From contig JAVSMU010000001.1 in assembly GCA_032027045.1 (NCBI GenBank), positions 2,855,401 through 2,919,400 of the forward strand: a stretch of 64,000 bases of DNA. Reading direction: 5' to 3'. Both the position numbers and the translations under genes were made by a program. How positions within the stretch are numbered: position 1 is the first letter of the stretch; each line of letters begins with the position of its first letter. Shown here one piece after another: positions 8,226 to 17,195 of this stretch. The notes under the pieces were generated by a model. That model had not been told where the DNA came from, searched no databases, and saw only the letters and a list, made by a program, of their open reading frames with translations. This stretch comes from Truepera sp. (GTDB taxonomy: Bacteria > Deinococcota > Deinococci > Deinococcales > Trueperaceae).

Positions 8226-8963
8226 TTACTCGAAGACGCTCTCGTCGATGGGCTCGTTGATTATCGAGTCTTCGAAGTGGACGTGGCTCGCCTTCGTCCA
8301 GGTGCCATCTTGCAGCATGTAGGTGGTGTTGTCGAAGGCGCTGCTGGTGAACTGGCTGATGGGCGAGTCGAACACGCTGACCATCTCCGTGCCGTCGGCC
8401 TCCATGTGCGTGCCTACGAGCTTGCCGCCGTCGAACACGTAGCCCATCGTCACCGGTTCGCTGGAGCCCGGCATCGTGGTGGTGTAGGTCACCAGCTCGC
8501 CCTTCAGCACGCCGTAGTCGACCGGGCCGTCGTACGTGGCCTTGTCGGTGTCCTTGAGGAAGACCGCCGGGGGCTTCTCGAACGTTTCAGCGAGCGACTC
8601 GGCCACGCCGGGCGGGACGGGCAGCGCCATGGGCATGCCTGGCATGGTCATGGTCACCTTGCCGTCTTGGTAGATGGTGCGGGTCGACATGCCCGGAGCG
8701 ATCTCCATGAACGAGGCCAGGCGGCGGTTCACGTAGTCGATGACGGTGCGGCTGCTCATCTCCTGCGTGGTGCCGTCCGGCATGTAACTCGTGATCACCA
8801 TGGTCTGGTCGAGGGTGTCGATCTCCTGCACGGAAGCGGGCTGGATGCCCTCGAGGAGAGCGCGAGCGCGGTCGTCGATCTGTGCAGACGCCAGCGAGAG
8901 TACCGAGGCGACGGCGAGGAAGGCCACGACCACGAGCGACGATCTGAGGTTGCGTCGTTTCAT
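8226..8963 (-). CDS. Secreted protein of unknown function, paralogue 2
   Basis: A 245-aa protein with signal peptide (MKRRNLRSSLVVVAFLAVA..., cleavage near ASA-Q) and a beta-rich mature domain. It is paralogous over its full length to the gene at 7242-7979. Shared landmarks are a Gln-Ile-Asp-Asp-Arg-Ala-Arg mature start, a Thr-Val-Ile-Asp-Tyr/Phe-x-Asn-Arg-Arg-Leu segment, a Gly-(Glu)-(Gln/Leu)-Val-Thr-Tyr-Thr-Thr segment and the Glu-Ser-Val/Leu-Phe-Glu C-terminus. It has its own terminator at 8169-8202, so the two genes are separate transcription units. Likely periplasmic; role unknown. Confidence 0.82.
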   Translation of the reverse strand: MKRRNLRSSLVVVAFLAVASVLSLASAQIDDRARALLEGIQPASVQEIDTLDQTMVITSYMPDGTTQEMSSRTVIDYVNRRLASFMEIAPGMSTRTIYQDGKVTMTMPGMPMALPVPPGVAESLAETFEKPPAVFLKDTDKATYDGPVDYGVLKGELVTYTTTMPGSSEPVTMGYVFDGGKLVGTHMEADGTEMVSVFDSPISQFTSSAFDNTTYMLQDGTWTKASHVHFEDSIINEPIDESVFE

Positions 8964-9066
8964 CCTAGAAGTCTAAGGGGCGCGCGGTCGAGGGCAGTGA
9001 GATTCTCGGCAGCGCTCCTTGAGCCGTGGTTCATGTGCCGCGGGCTACCCGTTCGCCGCCTGCCGG

Positions 9067-9906
9067 TCAGGCGTCGCGCAGGGTGGGGTCGAGCAGGTCT
9101 CTCAGGCCGTCGCCGAAGAGGTTGAACCCGAACGAGGCTAGCAGGATGGCGAGGCCGGAGAAGACCGACACCCACGGCGAGAGCAGCATGGTGCCTCGGC
9201 TCTCCGAGAGCATGAGGCCGAGCGAGGGGGTCGGGGGCTGCGTGCCCAGGCCCAGGAAGCTCAGCGAGGCCTCGACCAGGATGGCGGTCGACAACGACAG
9301 CGTGACCTGCACGAGGATGGGCGCCATGATGTTGGGCGTCACGTGCTTGCCCAGTATGCGCCAGGCGTTGCCGCCCAGGGCGCGTGCGGCGGCCACGTAG
9401 TCCCAACTGAGGACGGTAAGGGCGGGCCCGCGGGCCAGGCGCGCGAACACGGGCGTGTACACGATGCCGATGGCCAGGCCCGTGTTGAAGCTCCCGGGGC
9501 CGAGGACGGCCAGCACGGCGATGGCGAGCAGGATGATGGGGAAGGCGAGGAGCACGTCCATGAAACGCATGATGATGCGGTCGAGCCAGCCGCCCCAGTA
9601 CGCCGCCAGCAGCCCGAGCCCGCCGCCGACGACGGTGGCGATCGCCACGGCGCCGAGGCTCACGAGGACGCTCGTGCGGTAGCCGTGCAGGATGCGCGAG
9701 AGGGTGTCGCGGCCGAAGTTGTCGGTGCCCAAGAGGTGCGCCGCGCTGGGGCCCTGGAAGCGCTCGCGGATCGACTGCACCAGCGGGTCGTAGGGCGCCA
9801 ACCAGGGGCCGAGCACCGCCGCGGCGACGACCAACAGCGCCACCACGAAGCCGATGAACCCCACGCGGTTGCGCCACAGGCGATTGAAGAAGCGGCGGAG
9901 ATTCAC
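9067..9906 (-). CDS. dppC: Peptide/oligopeptide ABC transporter permease (DppC-like)
   Basis: A 279-aa permease of the DppC/OppC family. It has the characteristic N-terminal segment (Phe-x-x-Arg-Leu-Trp-Arg-Asn-Arg-Val-Gly-Phe-Ile-Gly) with one helix, the Leu-Gly-Thr-Asp-x-Phe-Gly-Arg-Asp motif in the periplasmic region, and an EAA-like loop (Ala-Ala-Ala-Arg-Ala-Leu-Gly-Gly). The start is GTG at 9906, overlapping the dppB stop (GTGA); the longer frame upstream reads through dppB out of frame. No dppD/dppF ATPase genes follow, so the transporter must borrow ATPases encoded elsewhere. Symbol given for family, not proven substrate. Confidence 0.85.
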   Translation of the reverse strand: MNLRRFFNRLWRNRVGFIGFVVALLVVAAAVLGPWLAPYDPLVQSIRERFQGPSAAHLLGTDNFGRDTLSRILHGYRTSVLVSLGAVAIATVVGGGLGLLAAYWGGWLDRIIMRFMDVLLAFPIILLAIAVLAVLGPGSFNTGLAIGIVYTPVFARLARGPALTVLSWDYVAAARALGGNAWRILGKHVTPNIMAPILVQVTLSLSTAILVEASLSFLGLGTQPPTPSLGLMLSESRGTMLLSPWVSVFSGLAILLASFGFNLFGDGLRDLLDPTLRDA

Positions 9907-10853
9907 ACGTACTCCACGCGCGGGTCGATCCAGGCATAGGTGAGGTCGACGAGCAGGTTCACCACCACGAAGATGCCGGTAACGATGAGCACGACGCCCT
10001 GCAGCAGCGGGTAGTTGCGCTCGTTGATGGCTCCCAACATGAGCCGGCCCACGCCGGGAATGGCGAACACCTGCTCTATGACGACCACGCCCGAGAGGAG
10101 GTAGCCGAGCTGCACGCCGATGACGGTCACGGTCGGGATGAGAGCGTTGCGCAGGGCGTGCTTGTAGAGGACACGCCGCTCGCTCACGCCCTTGGAGCGG
10201 GCGGTGCGCACGTAATCGCTCGACATGACCTCGAGGAGGCTGGAACGCAAGATACGCGTGATGCCCGCCACCATCGGCAGGCTCACGGCCACGGTGGGGA
10301 GCGCCACGCGGGCCAGGTTGCCGAGCGGGTCCTCCGTGAACGGCACGTAACCGATGGCCGGCCACGCGGGGATGTAGAGCGAGAAGAAATAGAGGAACAG
10401 TACCCCCACCCAGAAGGAGGGCAGGGTGAGGCCGATGATGGCGAGGATCCTCACCACCACGTCCCCGCCCGTGCCCCGCGTCCGCGCGGCTAAGACGCCG
10501 AGCGGGATCGCGAGCACGAGGGCGAGGACGAGGGCCAGGAACGTGATCTCGAAGGTGGGGAGCAGCCGCGCCCTGATCTCGGTAAGCACGGGCGTGCCCG
10601 TCCAGATGGAGGTGCCGAGGTCGCCCCGCAGCACCCCCGTGAGCCAGTTCCAGTACTGCTGGTACGCCGGCAGGTCGAGGCCGATCTGGTGCCTCAACGC
10701 CTCCACCCGGTCGGGCGTGATGTCGACGTTGGCGCCCAACATGATGGCCACGGCGTCACCCGGGATGAAGCGCACCATCGCAAACACGAGGACCGAGACC
10801 CCGAGCAGCACGACGATCAGGTCTAGTAGGCGCCTGACGGTGTACTGGAACAT
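9903..10853 (-). CDS. dppB: Peptide/oligopeptide ABC transporter permease (DppB-like)
   Basis: A 316-aa permease of the DppB/OppB family with the standard N-terminus (Tyr-x-x-Arg-Arg-Leu-Leu-Asp, first helix Val-Val-Leu-Leu-Gly-Val-Ser-Val), the Arg-Phe-Ile-Pro-Gly-Asp motif, and the EAA loop Tyr-Val-Arg-Thr-Ala-Arg-Ser-Lys-Gly near residue 210. It lies 11 bp downstream of the binding-protein gene and overlaps dppC by 4 bp, so the three form one operon in the order A-B-C. Together they import peptides; the location next to anmK makes muropeptides a plausible cargo. Confidence 0.88.
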   Translation of the reverse strand: MFQYTVRRLLDLIVVLLGVSVLVFAMVRFIPGDAVAIMLGANVDITPDRVEALRHQIGLDLPAYQQYWNWLTGVLRGDLGTSIWTGTPVLTEIRARLLPTFEITFLALVLALVLAIPLGVLAARTRGTGGDVVVRILAIIGLTLPSFWVGVLFLYFFSLYIPAWPAIGYVPFTEDPLGNLARVALPTVAVSLPMVAGITRILRSSLLEVMSSDYVRTARSKGVSERRVLYKHALRNALIPTVTVIGVQLGYLLSGVVVIEQVFAIPGVGRLMLGAINERNYPLLQGVVLIVTGIFVVVNLLVDLTYAWIDPRVEYV

Positions 10854-10864
10854 CCGTCAGCGCC

Positions 10865-12364
10865 TCAGCGCAGCTCTACCTCGCGAAGGTAGCGCAGGCC
10901 GCGGGTGGGGAGCTGCTGGAAGCCGACCACGTTGTCGGAGACGGCGCTGAAGAGCGTGCCGTAGGCGATGTGCGCGATGGGGCCCGTGCAGGCCAGGCGC
11001 TTCTGCAGGTGGTCGTAGATGTTCACGCGCTCGGCGTGATCGGTGGTGGTGCGGCCGAGCTTAAGGAGCTCGTCCACGGAGGGGTCGGAGAACTTGAAGA
11101 CGTTGGTGGAGCCGCCGGTCACGAAGGTGCGGTAGAGGTAGCCGTCCGGGTCGGTGGAGCCGCCGTTGAGGCTCACGAAGGTATCGAAGTCGGAGTTGCG
11201 CCACGCTTGCACGAAGGCGCCGAACTCGGCCACGTTGACCTTGAGCCTGATGCCGACCGTGGCGAGCTGCGCCTGAACGACCTGCGCGACGTCGGACACG
11301 ACCTGGATGGTGCCGAAGGTGATCAGGTCGGCGTCGAAGCCGTTCGGGTAGCCGGCCTGGGCGAGGAGCTCGCGGGCCTTGTCGGGGTTGGTGGCGTAGC
11401 AGGGGAAGTTCGAGACGGGCGTTGCCCATTCCTCGAGCCCGGGGCTCAGCGGACCGCCCGGCACGGCGTTGCCGAAGTAGACGGCGTCGACGATCTCGTC
11501 TCTATCGATGGCGTAGTTGATGGCCTCGCGCACGAGGGGGTCGTTGAAGGGCGCGCGGCTGACGTTGAGGCCGAGCAGCGTGTAGGCGAGGTCCTGGACG
11601 CCCATGAGCGTCACGCCTCGAGCGTTCTTGAGCGTCTCGGCGGTGGCGGGGTCGACGTCGGGGATCAGGTTGTAGGTCCCCGTGCGCATGCCGGCGGCGC
11701 GGGTGGAGGCCTCGGGCACGACGTTGTAGCGCAACTCTGCCAGCTTCGGCTGGCCTGGGCGGTAGTAGTCGGGGTTGGCCACCAGCAGCACGTAGGTGTC
11801 GGGAACGATCTCCTTGAGCATGAACGGACCCGTGCCCACGGCGGCCTGCTGCAGGCTGCCGCCGTTGGCCTCTACGACCTCGCGCGGAACGACGGTCAGG
11901 TTGGTGAGGTTCGATAGGAACGGCGCGAACGGCTCCTTGAGGGTGAAGGTCACTTCCAGCGGGCCCGTGGCCACGAGCGACGCGACCTCGTTGAAGCGGC
12001 TGGCCTGCGGCGAACCCGTCTCGGGATTCATGATGCGGTCGAAGGAGTAGACGACGTCCTCGGCGGTCATGGTGCGGCCGTTATGGAACTTGACGCCGTC
12101 CCTGAGCTGGAAGACGTAGGTGAGGCCGTCGTCCGAGACGGTCCAGGAGGTGGCGAGCGCCGGTTCCAGCACGAGCCCGGCGTTCACTTCGAGCAGGCCG
12201 TCGTAGATCTGGCCGATGACCGCGAACGAGGAGAAAGCCGTTACGACGTGAGGGTCGAGGCCGACCGGCGCCTGATCCACGGCCAGCTCGAGCCGGCCCT
12301 GTTGGGCGAAGGCCGTGCCGAAGAGGGCCACGGCAGCGATGAGGAGGAGCTTTAGTGAGCGCAT
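10865..12364 (-). CDS. dppA: Peptide ABC transporter substrate-binding protein (SBP_bac_5)
   Basis: A 499-aa extracytoplasmic binding protein of family 5 (DppA/OppA/MppA). The signal peptide is MRSLKLLLIAAVALFGTAFA followed by Gln, and the body shows family hallmarks: Gly-Leu-x-Tyr-x-Phe-x-Leu-Arg-x-Gly-Val-Lys-Phe-His, then Arg-Glu-Ala-Ile-Asn-Tyr-Ala-Ile-Asp-Arg. No lipobox is seen. It is first in the dpp-like operon, 11 bp before dppB and divergent from the serine hydrolase-anmK pair (138 bp between starts), suggesting shared control. In E. coli the related MppA delivers murein tripeptide; specificity here is inferred from context only. Confidence 0.87.
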   Translation of the reverse strand: MRSLKLLLIAAVALFGTAFAQQGRLELAVDQAPVGLDPHVVTAFSSFAVIGQIYDGLLEVNAGLVLEPALATSWTVSDDGLTYVFQLRDGVKFHNGRTMTAEDVVYSFDRIMNPETGSPQASRFNEVASLVATGPLEVTFTLKEPFAPFLSNLTNLTVVPREVVEANGGSLQQAAVGTGPFMLKEIVPDTYVLLVANPDYYRPGQPKLAELRYNVVPEASTRAAGMRTGTYNLIPDVDPATAETLKNARGVTLMGVQDLAYTLLGLNVSRAPFNDPLVREAINYAIDRDEIVDAVYFGNAVPGGPLSPGLEEWATPVSNFPCYATNPDKARELLAQAGYPNGFDADLITFGTIQVVSDVAQVVQAQLATVGIRLKVNVAEFGAFVQAWRNSDFDTFVSLNGGSTDPDGYLYRTFVTGGSTNVFKFSDPSVDELLKLGRTTTDHAERVNIYDHLQKRLACTGPIAHIAYGTLFSAVSDNVVGFQQLPTRGLRYLREVELR

Positions 12365-12502
12365 GTTGCCTTCCTTCCATGGTCGCGCCGTGGCACCCTC
12401 GAGGTTGGTCGTCTCCGTGGGTTCAGGGCGCGGAGGAGCGTGCTTTTGCTCCCCGAGAGTACCATTGCTAGACCAGTGGGGCGGCGGGTGATAGCCTTCG
12501 GC

Positions 12503-13576
12503 ATGGACCGGAAGACTGACCCAGGTGCCGCCGAGCGGGCCGTGGTGGCGGCCACGCCGCTCCTGCAGGCCGCCATCGCCGATCGCGTGACGCCCGGCGC
12601 GGTGCTACAAGTGGCCGGCCCCAGCGGCCCCGGCGCCGCCGTAGCCAGGGGCGCCGTGGCCTACGGCGGCGAGGCGGTCACCCTGGAAACCAGGTACGAC
12701 CTGGCCTCGGTGACAAAGGTGACGGCCTGCCTCCCGAGCCTGCTTCGGCTGGTGGAGGCGGGCGAGTTGCGCCTGAGCGACCGCGTCGACCGCTTCTTCC
12801 CCGCCGCCGGCTGGATGCAGGAACCGTCGTTGGGCGCAGTCACGGTGGAGGACCTGGCGCTGCACCGCTCCGGGCTTCCCGCGTGGCGCCCGGTCTTCGC
12901 CTCCGTAGCGGGCCACCGCGCCGTGCTCACCAACGTCTTGCAGTCGAGCCTGAGCGAGCCACACGGCAAGAACCTCTACTCGGACCTAGGCGTCATCGTC
13001 CTCACCGCCATCATCGAGCGCGTGTCCGGAACGCCGCTCCAGGAGTTCCTGCGCCGGCAGGTGCTCAAGCCCCTGGGCATGAGCAGTACGGGCTTCGGAC
13101 CGCTACCCGCGGGCGCCGACGTGGCGGCCACCGAGGACGACGGCTTGCGTGGGCCGTTGGCGGGCCGCGTCCACGACGAGAACGCCGACGCCATGGACGG
13201 CGTCTCCGGTCACGCGGGCCTGTTCGCCACCGCCGCAGACGTCACCCGCTACGCGCAAGCCTGGCTGCGGTTCGATGCGCCCTTCGCGGGCGAGGAGCTG
13301 ATGCGCCACGCCACCGGCGACCTGTCGCAGGGCGAGGGCGCGCGGCGGGGGCTCTTGTGGCGCCTCGCCGAGGAGGGCTGGCCGCTGGGCCCCAAGGCGT
13401 CGGAGCGCGCCTTCGGGCACACGGGCTTCACGGGCGCCAGCGTGCTGGTGGATCCGGGCCACGGCCTAGTAGTGACGCTGCTCACGAACCGCGTGCACCC
13501 CCGCCGCGGCCCGGCCGACGGCATCGTCTCGCTCAGACACGCGCTGCATGACGCCGTGGTGGAGGCCTTCAAGTGA
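12503..13576 (+). CDS. Serine hydrolase, YbbE/EstB-like beta-lactamase family
   Basis: A 357-aa PF00144 serine hydrolase. The nucleophile motif SVTK (Ser69, Lys72), the Tyr-Ser-Asp-Leu-Gly segment in place of YxN and the C-terminal His-Thr-Gly-Phe-Thr-Gly box are those of the YbbE/EstB subgroup, one member of which sits in the MurNAc-peptide recycling operon of Bacillus subtilis. No signal peptide. The ATG at 12503 is chosen over an upstream in-frame start because the extra residues are non-homologous. Its stop overlaps the anmK GTG (GTGA), so the two are translationally coupled, strongly linking it to anhydro-muropeptide breakdown, for example as an amidase or peptidase. The exact bond cleaved is not known. 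Confidence 0.8.
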   Translation: MDRKTDPGAAERAVVAATPLLQAAIADRVTPGAVLQVAGPSGPGAAVARGAVAYGGEAVTLETRYDLASVTKVTACLPSLLRLVEAGELRLSDRVDRFFPAAGWMQEPSLGAVTVEDLALHRSGLPAWRPVFASVAGHRAVLTNVLQSSLSEPHGKNLYSDLGVIVLTAIIERVSGTPLQEFLRRQVLKPLGMSSTGFGPLPAGADVAATEDDGLRGPLAGRVHDENADAMDGVSGHAGLFATAADVTRYAQAWLRFDAPFAGEELMRHATGDLSQGEGARRGLLWRLAEEGWPLGPKASERAFGHTGFTGASVLVDPGHGLVVTLLTNRVHPRRGPADGIVSLRHALHDAVVEAFK

Positions 13577-14925
13577 CCGATCGCGGGCTGCCTCCCGACC
13601 TGCCGCCCGGCCTGCCTCACGACCTTCCGCCCGACCTGCCTCCCGACCTTCCGCCCGACCTGCCGCCGGCCACCGTCTTGGGCCTCATGTCGGGCACGTC
13701 GCTCGATGGGGTCGACACCGTCACGGTCCGACTGGAACGCCGGGTGGGTCGCCTCGCCTGGGACGTGCTTGGCCGCTCGAGCCACGAGTACCCGGAGGAA
13801 CTGAGCGCCAGGCTGCACCGCGCGCTCAAGCCCGAGACCTCGGACGTGGTCCTGATAACCGAGTTGCACCAGGAGGTGGGCAGGTTCTACGCAGAGGTGG
13901 TGGCTGCCGCCCAGCGCAAGCGCGAGCTGGACCTGGTGGCGCTCTCCGGGCAAACCGTCTATCACATCCCGCGGGTGGAGCCGGAGCGCGGCTGGCGCGT
14001 GAAGAGCACGCTGCAGTTGGGCGAGGCCACCGTGGTGACTGAGAACTGCAACGTCGTCACCGTCTCCGATTTCAGGCAGTCTGACCTGGCGGCCGGCGGT
14101 CAGGGCGCGCCCCTCGTGAGCTTCCCCGACAACGTGCTCTACGCCGCGCCGGGCGCGGCCCGCGTGGTGGTGAACCTAGGCGGCATCGCCAACGTCACGT
14201 ACTTGCCCGCCGTCGGCGACGCGGGCCGCGTGATCGCCTTCGACACGGGCCCGAGCAACTGCCTCCTCGACGAGGCGGCGGCCGAATTCGCTGGCACCCC
14301 CTTCGACGACGGCGGCCGCTTGGCGCGCGCCGGCAAGGTGGACGAGGCGGCGCTGGAGCGGCTGCTCGACGACCCGTACTTCCGCTTACCGCCGCCCAAG
14401 ACCACGGGCCGCGAGTACTTCTACCTGGGCGCCGCCCTGGAGCGTGGTTGGCCGGGAGTCGACGCGAAGCGCTTCCGGCCGGGAGCCGCCCCGGAGTGGG
14501 GCCGGTCGGGCGGTGCGGCGGAGCGGGTTGGCCCGGGCGCTGCGCTGGCGCCGGACCGGCAGGGCGGCGGGCAGGCCCTCGAGGCCCTCATGGCGACGCT
14601 CGCCGAGCTCACCGTGCGCAGCGTATTGGGAGGGATCACCACCCACCTCACGCCGTTGGGCGTTGACGAGGTCTTGGTGGCCGGTGGCGGGGCGCGCAAC
14701 CCGGTGCTGCTCGAGGGCCTGACCCGGGGCCTGAGCGTGCCCGTCAAGAGCTTCGAGGAGTACGGCTGGGACGCCAAGGACCGCGAGACCCTCGCGATGG
14801 CCGTGATGGGTTACCTCGCTCTCCACGGCGAACCCAACGTGCTGCCCTCGGCCACCGGTGCGGCTTGGCCCGTAGTGGCGGGCAAGATCGCCCGTCCTTG
14901 GGGCGGCCGGCGGCGCCCGCGGTAG
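13573..14925 (+). CDS. anmK: Anhydro-N-acetylmuramic acid kinase
   Basis: AnmK converts 1,6-anhydro-MurNAc plus ATP to MurNAc-6-phosphate in peptidoglycan recycling. The nucleotide-binding signature Gly-Leu-Met-Ser-Gly-Thr-Ser-Leu-Asp-Gly-Val-Asp is at residues 37-48. Further family motifs are SGQTVYH, NLGGIANVT, the catalytic FDTGPSN, TGREYF and a Gly-Gly-Gly-Ala-x-Asn-Pro box. At 450 aa it is ~80 longer than usual. The excess is a Leu-Pro-Pro-Asp repeat at residues 6-33 (13588-13671) and a degenerate Gly/Ala/Arg-rich insertion near residues 295-330. The GTG start overlaps the upstream stop; initiation inside the repeat cannot be excluded. No etherase (murQ) gene is visible in the window. 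Confidence 0.92.
   Translation: MTDRGLPPDLPPGLPHDLPPDLPPDLPPDLPPATVLGLMSGTSLDGVDTVTVRLERRVGRLAWDVLGRSSHEYPEELSARLHRALKPETSDVVLITELHQEVGRFYAEVVAAAQRKRELDLVALSGQTVYHIPRVEPERGWRVKSTLQLGEATVVTENCNVVTVSDFRQSDLAAGGQGAPLVSFPDNVLYAAPGAARVVVNLGGIANVTYLPAVGDAGRVIAFDTGPSNCLLDEAAAEFAGTPFDDGGRLARAGKVDEAALERLLDDPYFRLPPPKTTGREYFYLGAALERGWPGVDAKRFRPGAAPEWGRSGGAAERVGPGAALAPDRQGGGQALEALMATLAELTVRSVLGGITTHLTPLGVDEVLVAGGGARNPVLLEGLTRGLSVPVKSFEEYGWDAKDRETLAMAVMGYLALHGEPNVLPSATGAAWPVVAGKIARPWGGRRRPR
13588..13671. repeat. 12/24-bp in-frame tandem repeat at the 5' end of anmK
   Basis: About seven 12-bp units (alternating in a 24-bp higher-order pattern) encode a Leu-Pro-Pro-Asp/Gly repeat ahead of the AnmK fold. 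A proline-rich N-terminal extension of this kind is not part of the AnmK family. Confidence 0.9.
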
Positions 14926-15330
14926 CCCGGCCCGGGCGCACGCCGGCGTCGTGCGGACGTTTGGGACGGTGATGGCGTCAAGGTCAACCCGGCGAGCGCT
15001 GGCGTTGTACCAGTTCGGTTTACTGCGACGCTACGTGTCGCACTTACGTGTGACGATGACTCAACCGCGCGGGATGCCATGGTTCGGGGGAACAAGGCAA
15101 ACCGCGCGGCACCTTCTTGGCGCTCGACCGCACCGCTGAATCGCGCCAAGGAATCACGCCAATGAATCGCGCTGCGGAATCGAACCAAGGCACCGCGAAT
15201 GGGCTGCGCCCCAAGCAACCTCACCAAGCTTCTGTCCCAAGAACATGCCTGCCAACCCACCGGCGGCTAACCTGAAGCAGCGGCGCCCCCGGAAGTGCGG
15301 GCCCGGTTAGGAGCGCGCCACGGCGCGGGC
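14926..15330. other. Gene-free stretch with a 13-bp x4 repeat
   Basis: No coding sequence is supported here. It holds four tandem 13-bp units beginning GAATC (15138-15150, 15151-15163, 15164-15176, 15177-15189) and, upstream, a direct repeat of ACGTGT near 15032 and 15047. No riboswitch consensus for thiamine or other ligands was recognised ahead of thiI. Confidence 0.7.
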
Positions 15331-17094
15331 ATGAGATATCGATCAATGAGAGACATCGATCTGCGAACCGACGACGAGCGGCTGTTCGTCACCATCCGTC
15401 CCACGGCCGAGGTGACGATCAAGGCGCCCACCACGCGCGCGTCCTTCCTCCGCAAGCTGAGGCTCGCCGTCAAGGATGCCCTGCAGCGCGGCGGCTTCGG
15501 GGTGCGCGTGTTCGTGCGGGGCAACCGCGTGATGGCCGAGGTGAGCAGCCGCGCCGACGAGGGCGGGGCCGCCGAGCGACCCGACCCGGCCGAGGGGCGT
15601 CCCGCTCCGGCCGAGGGGCGTCCCGCTCCGGCCGAGGGGCGTCCCGCTGCGGCCGCCGAGCGACCCGACCCGGCCGCCGTTGCCGAGGTCCTCTCCCGCG
15701 TCTTCGGCATCGGGACCTTCTCGCTGGTGGAGGCCGTGACGGCGCCCGACCTGGACGCCATCGTCGAGGCCGGCCAGCGGCTCTACGGCGAGCGCGTGCG
15801 GGGCAAGCGCTACGCCGTTCGCTGCAAGCGCATGGGCCGGCACGCCTTCAGCTCGATGGACGTGGAACGCAAGCTGGGCGCCGCCCTCAACCCGGGCGCC
15901 AAGGTCGACCTCACCAACCCCGAGGTGACGGTCGAGATCGAGGTCGACGGGCGCCAGGCCCTCTTCCTGAGCCAGCGGCACGCCGGCGCCGGCGGGCTGC
16001 CGCTCGGCACGGGCGGTCACGCCCTCGCGCTGCTCTCGGGCGGTTACGACTCGGTGGTGGCCGCCTGGTCGCTCATGCGGCGCGGCGTGGAGGTCGACTT
16101 CGTGCACTTCCGCCTCGGAGACCTCGAGTCGGAGCGCCTGGCCCTGAGGGTCGCGAAAGTGCTATCGGACGAGTGGGGCGCGGGTTCGCGGCCCGAGGCG
16201 CACGTCATCGACCTGCGTCCGGCCATGGGCGAACTGCGCAGCCACGTGGAGACGAACCTCTGGCAGGTGGGTCTCAAACGCCTCATGGTGAGAGCCGCCG
16301 ACGGCGTGGCCGACGCGCTCGAGGCGTACGCCACGGCGGGCGCGAGCGGGGCCGCCACTCAGCCTCAGGTGCGGGGTCGGCGACTCTCGCGCCGGCGCAT
16401 CGACGCGCTCGTGACCGGGGAGGCCATCGGTCAGGTGTCGTCTCAGACGCTCTCCAACATCCGCACCATCGACGCGGCTGCCGTGCGTCCCGTCCTGCGC
16501 CCGCTCATAGCCACGGACAAGCTGGAGATCATCGCCCTGGCCGAACGCATCGGCACGGCCGAGTTGTCGGCCAAGGCCGTCGAGGAGTGCAACATCACGC
16601 CCGTGCGGCCCGCCACCTCCAGCCGCGCTGAGAGGCTGAGTTGGCAGGAAGGCGGCATGAACGAGGACGCGCTGCTCCCCGCCCTGGCGCGAGTGGCGAG
16701 CGGCGCCTCGCGCGTGCCGCTGCGCGCCTACCGGGAGGGTGAGGGGGTGCTGCCGGTTCCGACGGCTGGCGAGGGCGACGACCTCCGGGTGCGCGAGCTA
16801 CCCGCCGACGCGGTACTCATAGACTGCCGCGCCGCGGCCAAGCGCGGGTGGACACCCGCGTGGCCCGAGATGATCGCCGAACCCAGTGACTTGATCGCCG
16901 GTGGCGGGCTCGACGCCGACCGCGTGTACGTCGCCTTCTGCCCGCTGGGGCAGCGCAGCGCGTACGTGGCCAAGCTGCTTCGCGAGGGCGGAGTCAGGGC
17001 ATTCAGCTTCATGGGCGGCGAGGGCGAGCTGCACAAGTACTTGGAGCGGTCGGCCGGCGCAGGCGCGGTCGCCGAGGGCGAACTCAGGCCCTAG
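15331..17094 (+). CDS. thiI: tRNA sulfurtransferase ThiI with rhodanese domain
   Basis: ThiI adenylates and sulfurates U8 of tRNA (s4U8) and, with a rhodanese domain, can pass sulfur to thiazole synthesis. The order is an N-terminal ferredoxin-like/THUMP region (1-210), a PP-loop ATPase domain with Leu-Leu-Ser-Gly-Gly-Tyr-Asp-Ser near residue 235, the conserved Glu-Glu-Cys-Asn-Ile near Cys420, then a C-terminal rhodanese domain with the likely persulfide-carrying Cys at ~537 in Phe-Cys-Pro-Leu-Gly-Gln-Arg. The THUMP region is split by a Pro-Ala-Glu-Gly-Arg-Pro-Ala repeat (residues ~86-110). The start is ATG 15331; 15346 is also possible. The motif Gly-Tyr-Asp-Ser replaces the more usual Gly-Phe/Ile-Asp-Ser. 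Confidence 0.9.
   Translation: MRYRSMRDIDLRTDDERLFVTIRPTAEVTIKAPTTRASFLRKLRLAVKDALQRGGFGVRVFVRGNRVMAEVSSRADEGGAAERPDPAEGRPAPAEGRPAPAEGRPAAAAERPDPAAVAEVLSRVFGIGTFSLVEAVTAPDLDAIVEAGQRLYGERVRGKRYAVRCKRMGRHAFSSMDVERKLGAALNPGAKVDLTNPEVTVEIEVDGRQALFLSQRHAGAGGLPLGTGGHALALLSGGYDSVVAAWSLMRRGVEVDFVHFRLGDLESERLALRVAKVLSDEWGAGSRPEAHVIDLRPAMGELRSHVETNLWQVGLKRLMVRAADGVADALEAYATAGASGAATQPQVRGRRLSRRRIDALVTGEAIGQVSSQTLSNIRTIDAAAVRPVLRPLIATDKLEIIALAERIGTAELSAKAVEECNITPVRPATSSRAERLSWQEGGMNEDALLPALARVASGASRVPLRAYREGEGVLPVPTAGEGDDLRVRELPADAVLIDCRAAAKRGWTPAWPEMIAEPSDLIAGGGLDADRVYVAFCPLGQRSAYVAKLLREGGVRAFSFMGGEGELHKYLERSAGAGAVAEGELRP
15587..15650. repeat. 21-bp x3 in-frame tandem repeat in thiI
   Basis: Three 21-bp units encode the heptapeptide PAEGRPA, flanked on both sides by a degenerate Glu-Arg-Pro-Asp-Pro-Ala copy. 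The array interrupts the THUMP-region coding sequence without breaking the frame. Confidence 0.92.
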
Positions 17095-17115
17095 TTCCCC
17101 AGCCGCGCGCCCGCG

Positions 17116-17195
17116 CCCTCACGCTTGCGCCGTCGCCCTCACGCTTGCGCCCGCACCCTCACGCTTGCGCCGTCGCCCTCACGCTTGCGCCCGCG
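17116..17195. repeat. 20-bp x4 tandem repeat spanning a stop codon
   Basis: Four 20-bp units start at 17116, 17136, 17156 and 17176, each beginning ccctcacgcttgcgcc. The fourth contains the stop codon and last codons of the minus-strand kinase gene (stop at 17179-17181). The array therefore looks like repeated copying of the kinase gene's 3' end into the space between two convergent genes. Confidence 0.92.

Noticed and set aside
12440..12502. Upstream ATG as start of the second serine hydrolase
   Set aside because: The extra 21 residues lack homology and no SD precedes that ATG; 12503 gives the normal N-terminus.
14926..15330. Thiamine (TPP) riboswitch ahead of thiI
   Set aside because: The conserved CTGAGA and downstream TPP-box sequences were looked for and not found.
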